NCBI RefSeq assembly: GCF_000821305.1
Contig: NZ_CCXK01000014.1
Location: 186,001 to 250,000, forward strand
Source: Clostridium culturomicium
GTDB taxonomy: Bacteria > Bacillota > Clostridia > Clostridiales > Clostridiaceae
Reading direction: 5' to 3'
DNA length: 64,000 bases
Under the pieces are notes generated by a model that worked only from the letters and a program-made list of their open reading frames with translations, made no database searches and was not told where the DNA came from. Made by a program: the position numbers and the translations under genes. Positions within the stretch are counted from its first letter, which is position 1, and each line of letters begins with the position of its first letter. Shown here piece after piece: positions 60,270 through 64,000 of this stretch.

Positions 60270-61703
60270 ATGGAATTACTAACGACAATTGTAGACAAGC
60301 TTAATACCTTCATGTGGTCATATGTCTTAATAGCATTACTTATAGGTGCTGGTTTATACTTCACATTCAAAACAAAATTTGTTCAATTTAGATACCTAAA
60401 GGAAATGTTTAGACTACTAAAGCCAAATGATAAAAAAGAAAAAGATGGGGTATCTTCTTTCCAAGCATTCTGTATTAGTACCGCTTCAAGAGTTGGTACA
60501 GGAAACATTGCTGGTGTTGCTATGGCAGTAGCTGCTGGTGGTCCTGGTGCAGTTTTTTGGATGTGGCTTATCGCTCTTATTGGCGGTGCTTCAAGCTTTG
60601 TAGAAAGTACTTTAGCTCAAATATATAAAACAAAAGATAATGAAGGTAACTTCCTTGGTGGTCCTGCTTATTACATTGAAAGAGGACTTGGAATGAGATG
60701 GCTTGGTGCTATCTTTGCCGTATTAACAACTGTATGCTTTGGAATAGTATTCAACGCTGCACAATCTAATACAACCACTCTTGCATTTACAAATGCATTT
60801 AATATAAACCCGACAGTGATGGGAATTATCTTAGCTATATTAACTGCTACCGTAATCTTTGGTGGGGTTAAGAGAGTAGCTAAAGTATCTGAAGTAATTG
60901 TTCCTATATTTGCTACTGCTTATATTTTAATTGCAGTATTTGTAATATTAATCAACCTTAAAGCTTTACCTGGTATCTTTAAATTAATTTTTGAAAATGC
61001 CTTTGGGATTCAGCAATTTGCTGCTGGTGGACTTGGTTTCACTGTTATGCAAGGTATAAAAAGAGGATTATTTTCTAATGAAGCTGGTATGGGGAGTGCT
61101 CCAAACGCAGCTGCTACAGCAACAGTTTCTCACCCAGTAAAGCAAGGATTAACTCAAACTTTAGGTGTTTTCACTGATACAATCGTAATTTGTACATGTA
61201 CTGCCTTCATAGTATTAATCTCTGGAAACTATGCTGGAACTGAATTAACTGGTATAGAGCTTACTCAAAGTGCTTTAAGCTCACAAATCGGAATGGCTGG
61301 AACTTACTTCTTAGCAATATGTACATTCTTATTTGCCTTCAGTTCTATTGTTGGTAACTACTACTATGGACAAGCAAACTTAGAATTTATAACAAAGAGT
61401 AAAGTTGTTCTTAACTCTTTCAGAGCATTTGTTGTCTTAACAGTATTCAGTGGTGCATTAGCTTCTATTGATATAGTTTGGGCAATGGCAGACTTATTCA
61501 TGGCCCTTATGGCTGTAATAAACCTTATAGCTATATTATTCTTAGCAAAATATGCAATAGCAGCTCTGGAAGATTACAGTGTTCAATTAAAAGCTGGAAA
61601 AGACCCAGTGTTTAAAGCTTCATCTGTTCCAGGACTTACAAATACTGAAGCTTGGAATGATTATGATTCAGAAGGCGTAGACGATATAAATGAAATAGCT
61701 TAA
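60270..61703 (+). CDS. Sodium:alanine/glycine symporter (AGCS family)
   Basis: 477 residues, eleven helices. FCISTASRVGTGNIAGVAMAVAAGGPGAVFWMW near residue 70 (core RVGTGNIAGVA) is the family hallmark, with GFTVMQGIKRGLFSNEAGMGSAPNAAATA near residue 265 (core KRGLFSNEAGMGSAPN). The tail is acidic. It imports small neutral amino acids with Na+. It is monocistronic with its own terminator; a PurR-like box lies upstream. Confidence 0.93.
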   Translation: MELLTTIVDKLNTFMWSYVLIALLIGAGLYFTFKTKFVQFRYLKEMFRLLKPNDKKEKDGVSSFQAFCISTASRVGTGNIAGVAMAVAAGGPGAVFWMWLIALIGGASSFVESTLAQIYKTKDNEGNFLGGPAYYIERGLGMRWLGAIFAVLTTVCFGIVFNAAQSNTTTLAFTNAFNINPTVMGIILAILTATVIFGGVKRVAKVSEVIVPIFATAYILIAVFVILINLKALPGIFKLIFENAFGIQQFAAGGLGFTVMQGIKRGLFSNEAGMGSAPNAAATATVSHPVKQGLTQTLGVFTDTIVICTCTAFIVLISGNYAGTELTGIELTQSALSSQIGMAGTYFLAICTFLFAFSSIVGNYYYGQANLEFITKSKVVLNSFRAFVVLTVFSGALASIDIVWAMADLFMALMAVINLIAILFLAKYAIAALEDYSVQLKAGKDPVFKASSVPGLTNTEAWNDYDSEGVDDINEIA

Positions 61704-61712
61704 TAAAATTTT

Positions 61713-61742
61713 AGGTGTTGGTATCTTCCAACACCTTTTTTA
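61713..61742 (+). terminator. Terminator after the symporter gene
   Basis: AGGTGTTGG (61713-61721) pairs with CCAACACCT (61728-61736), followed by six T's. Confidence 0.85.
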
Positions 61743-61855
61743 TATAATGAAATATATTTTCACTATATACATATTTTGTAATGACATCTATTGACTTCCT
61801 ATTCAAATTGTGGATAATTATTATTATATAATAATTTTTTGAAAGGAGAATTAAA

Positions 61856-62593
61856 ATGACTAATACAGCATGGACCAATTTTAGAGAATTAATTTTAGTA
61901 GATAAGGTACCTGTATGTCCAGGTATAACATCCTTTTACTTTAAAGCAAAAGATGGTGGAAAGCTTGTTAAGCATACTCCTGGACAATTTTTACCCTTTA
62001 AAATTAAAACAAATGATCCAAAATATAAAGATGTACTTCGAACCTATAGTTTATCAATGTTTCCAAATGAATACACTTATAGAATAAGTGTAAAAAAAAT
62101 TGAAGGTGGTTTAATTAGTCCCTACCTTCATGAAAATCTAAAAATTGGCGATTCAATTGAAGCAATGGTTCCTACAGGGCTATTCACCATAAAAAACAAA
62201 ACTAATGATACCGTTCTTATTTCTGGTGGTATTGGCATAACACCTTTACTTTCAATGCTTTATGCTGAATCTTCTACAAGAAATAACATTCATTTCATAC
62301 AAGCAGTTCAGAATTCCTCAGTTCATCCCTTTAAAGAGGATATTGAAAACATTGCCAACTTAAGTGGAATAAAAAATACAGTGTTCTACTCTTCACCTTT
62401 AGCTGAAGATAAGGAATCTGTAGATTATAACTATAAGGGCTATATTTCAAAAGAGTTCCTTAAAGAAAATATAAACCTTAATTCTGATTTTTATCTATGT
62501 GGTCCTCCACCTTTTATGAAATCAGTTGAGAGTCATCTTCTTGAGCTTGGAGTAAATAAAGCTAATATTTATTATGAACTTTTTAGCAGCTAA
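61856..62593 (+). CDS. FNR-like FAD/NAD(P) oxidoreductase without a ferredoxin domain
   Basis: 245 residues: FAD-binding beta barrel with RTYSLSMFPN near residue 62, the flavin Ser and Tyr, then the NAD(P) domain starting LISGGIGITPLLSML near residue 122 and FYLCGPPPFMKSVESHL near 215. The order equals the reductase half of flavohaemoglobin (Hmp), with no globin or iron-sulfur part attached. It would need a separate acceptor. AAAGGAG precedes the start. It is encoded alone. Confidence 0.85.
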   Translation: MTNTAWTNFRELILVDKVPVCPGITSFYFKAKDGGKLVKHTPGQFLPFKIKTNDPKYKDVLRTYSLSMFPNEYTYRISVKKIEGGLISPYLHENLKIGDSIEAMVPTGLFTIKNKTNDTVLISGGIGITPLLSMLYAESSTRNNIHFIQAVQNSSVHPFKEDIENIANLSGIKNTVFYSSPLAEDKESVDYNYKGYISKEFLKENINLNSDFYLCGPPPFMKSVESHLLELGVNKANIYYELFSS

Positions 62594-62663
62594 GCAAATT
62601 GCTTTAAAGAAGTACTTATATATTAACTAGAAATATCTAAATACTAAATTGAGACATTTACCT

Positions 62664-62709
62664 AAAGAAAGAGGCTAAATCTGTGAAGATTTACCCTCTT
62701 TCTTTATTA
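62664..62709. terminator. Convergent terminator
   Basis: AAAGAAAGAGGCTAAATC (62664-62681) pairs with GATTTACCCTCTTTCTTT (62688-62705) with one mismatch. It separates the reductase and malic enzyme genes. Confidence 0.85.
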
Positions 62710-62712
62710 CTT

Positions 62713-63891
62713 TTAATTATCTACTCTTGTTATGCCTAACTCTCTTGCCACTCTTCCAACTTCTTCTGCTACAACCTTTGCTACTTCATGGTTAAAGGCT
62801 CCTGGAATTACATAATCCTCTTTAAGTTCTTCTTCTTTGACAATACTTGCTATAGCTCTCGCCGCAGCAATCTTCATTTCCTCGGTAATATCCGTTGCTC
62901 CTACATCTAACGCACCTCTGAATATTCCTGGGAATACAAGTACATTGTTAATTTGATTTGGATAATCACTTCTTCCAGTTGCAACAACTCTAGCGCCACC
63001 TTTAATAGCTTCTTCGGGCATGATTTCTGGTGTTGGATTTGCCATAGCAAAAACTATGGAATCTTTAGCCATAGAGCTTATCATTTCAGCTGTAACAACA
63101 TTGGGTGATGAAACTCCAATGAATACATCTTTTCCTTTTATTATTTCTGTCAACAGACCTCTTTCATTTTTTTTATTAGTCACCTCAGCCATTTCCTTTT
63201 GAGCATCATTCATCCACTCTTCACCCTTAGCTAAAGCTCCATTCCTATCCACTAAAACCACATTTCCTATGCCTTGCATCATTAAAAGCTTACATATAGA
63301 AATCCCTGCTGAACCAGCACCATTAATAACTACATTAGCTTCTTCAAATTTTTTCCCCACAAGCTTTAAAGCATTTATTAAACCTGCGGATACAGCTATT
63401 GCGGTACCATGCTGGTCATCATGGAATACTGGGATGTCTAGTTCTTCCTTTAATCTTCTCTCTATCTCAAAACATCTTGGTGCTGATATATCTTCTAAAT
63501 TTATTCCTCCGAAAGTTGGAGCTATATATTTTACTGCCTTAATTATCTCTTCAGTATCCTTTGTATCCAGGCATATAGGGAAAGCATTAACGTCAGCAAA
63601 TTCCTTAAATAGAATAGCCTTTCCTTCCATTACGGGCATTGCAGCCTCTGGACCTATATCTCCAAGACCTAAAACTGCAGTTCCATCTGTAACAACTGCA
63701 ACTAAATTTGACTTTGAAGTATATGTATATGCCTCTTCTTTGTTCTCTGCTATCTTTCTACAAGGTTCTGCAACCCCTGGTGTATATGCCGTACTTAAAT
63801 CTTCTCTATTTTCAACCTTTATTTTTGAAACAATTTCAATTTTCCCTTGATTCTGAGCATGCAGCTCTAAACTTAACTTATTATAATCCAT
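62713..63891 (-). CDS. NAD(P)-dependent malic enzyme
   Basis: Decarboxylates malate to pyruvate. 392 residues, the short bacterial type. TAYTPGVAEPCRKIAENK near residue 35 (substrate loop), VTDGTAVLGLGDIG, PVFHDDQHGTAIAVSAGLINAL near residue 155 (metal site), INGAGSAGISICKLL near 190 (dinucleotide fold), MANPTPEIMPEEA. The start at 63891 follows a weak TAAGG. The last 109 bases (63892-64000) contain only AT-rich DNA to the window edge. Confidence 0.93.
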   Translation of the reverse strand: MDYNKLSLELHAQNQGKIEIVSKIKVENREDLSTAYTPGVAEPCRKIAENKEEAYTYTSKSNLVAVVTDGTAVLGLGDIGPEAAMPVMEGKAILFKEFADVNAFPICLDTKDTEEIIKAVKYIAPTFGGINLEDISAPRCFEIERRLKEELDIPVFHDDQHGTAIAVSAGLINALKLVGKKFEEANVVINGAGSAGISICKLLMMQGIGNVVLVDRNGALAKGEEWMNDAQKEMAEVTNKKNERGLLTEIIKGKDVFIGVSSPNVVTAEMISSMAKDSIVFAMANPTPEIMPEEAIKGGARVVATGRSDYPNQINNVLVFPGIFRGALDVGATDITEEMKIAAARAIASIVKEEELKEDYVIPGAFNHEVAKVVAEEVGRVARELGITRVDN

Positions 63892-64000
63892 CCTTAATCG
63901 TCCCCTCTTTTTTAAAGTCTATTTTAGTTTACCTAATTTTTATTGATTTGAAAAGATTTAAACAATATATCAATTATATTTTCCAATAAATAAATACTCA

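Noticed and set aside
1..64000. CRISPR arrays, prophage, integrases, transposases, tRNA or rRNA genes
   Set aside because: I looked for regularly spaced repeats, recombinase and capsid-type proteins and structured tRNA-like sequence and saw none. This is reading by eye, so a single tRNA could be missed.

Overview
The window is AT-rich DNA with short intergenic gaps, strong GGAGG-type ribosome binding sites and many hairpin-plus-T-run terminators. Gene content points to a Bacillota genome of the Clostridium type: LytTR/DUF3021 modules, a BlaI/M56 pair, a tRNA-sensing T-box leader, a YclNOPQ-like iron importer, anaerobic-style cobalamin genes and a PurR-like box. Most of it reads as ordinary chromosome. 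I see no tRNA, rRNA, CRISPR array, transposase or integrase.

Layout. 1-6.8 kb: a cut-off AI-2E family membrane protein, a small exported protein, dUTPase, an intergenic transcript-like unit with a 21-codon ORF, a frameshifted M6 (immune inhibitor A type) protease and topoisomerase III. 7-14.4 kb: a small XRE regulator with a membrane partner, an EreA-like lipoprotein, an AAC(6')-like acetyltransferase, and a TetR regulator divergent from a fused ABC ATPase-permease with two matching operators. Two paralogous tiny membrane proteins share a conserved leader here. 14.5-19.1 kb: an endonuclease/phosphatase gene interrupted by one in-frame TAG, dGTPase, and a cystine-type symporter behind a T-box with a probable Cys specifier.

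19.1-28.3 kb is a cobalamin locus on the minus strand. CobU, CobS, a short CobU-like protein, CbiB and CobD lead into a cobalamin riboswitch. After it come BtuF, BtuC, BtuD, a Dph6-like ATP pyrophosphatase and CobQ. 28.4-33.4 kb holds a choline-kinase-like protein, an MFS carrier and a molybdopterin set (MogA/MoaB, MoaA, MoaC, MOSC). 33.7-41.5 kb holds BlaI/M56, MgtC, a NimA-like flavoprotein, a HAD phosphatase, a GH25-LysM lysozyme and glutamine synthetase.

41.6-45.5 kb is a siderophore importer behind a promoter with a clear Fur box. 45.6-53.2 kb holds an FMN-binding fumarate-reductase-like lipoprotein, an orphan histidine kinase, a Na/Ca exchanger, a class I isoprenoid-synthase-like protein of unknown product, and a MATE pump under a MerR-type promoter with a 19-bp spacer. 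53.2-59.3 kb has two ABC-2 exporter sets; one carries LytTR and DUF3021 partners and a frameshifted ATPase. The end holds a zinc-ribbon membrane protein, an alanine/glycine symporter, an FNR-like reductase and malic enzyme.

The least explained items are a dispersed modular repeat present three times (about 14.5, 33.4 and 40.0 kb), the 1.88-2.12 kb transcript-like unit, the isoprenoid-synthase-like gene, and three conserved genes each broken by a single small lesion. No search was run; family names rest on recognised motifs and overall protein resemblance.
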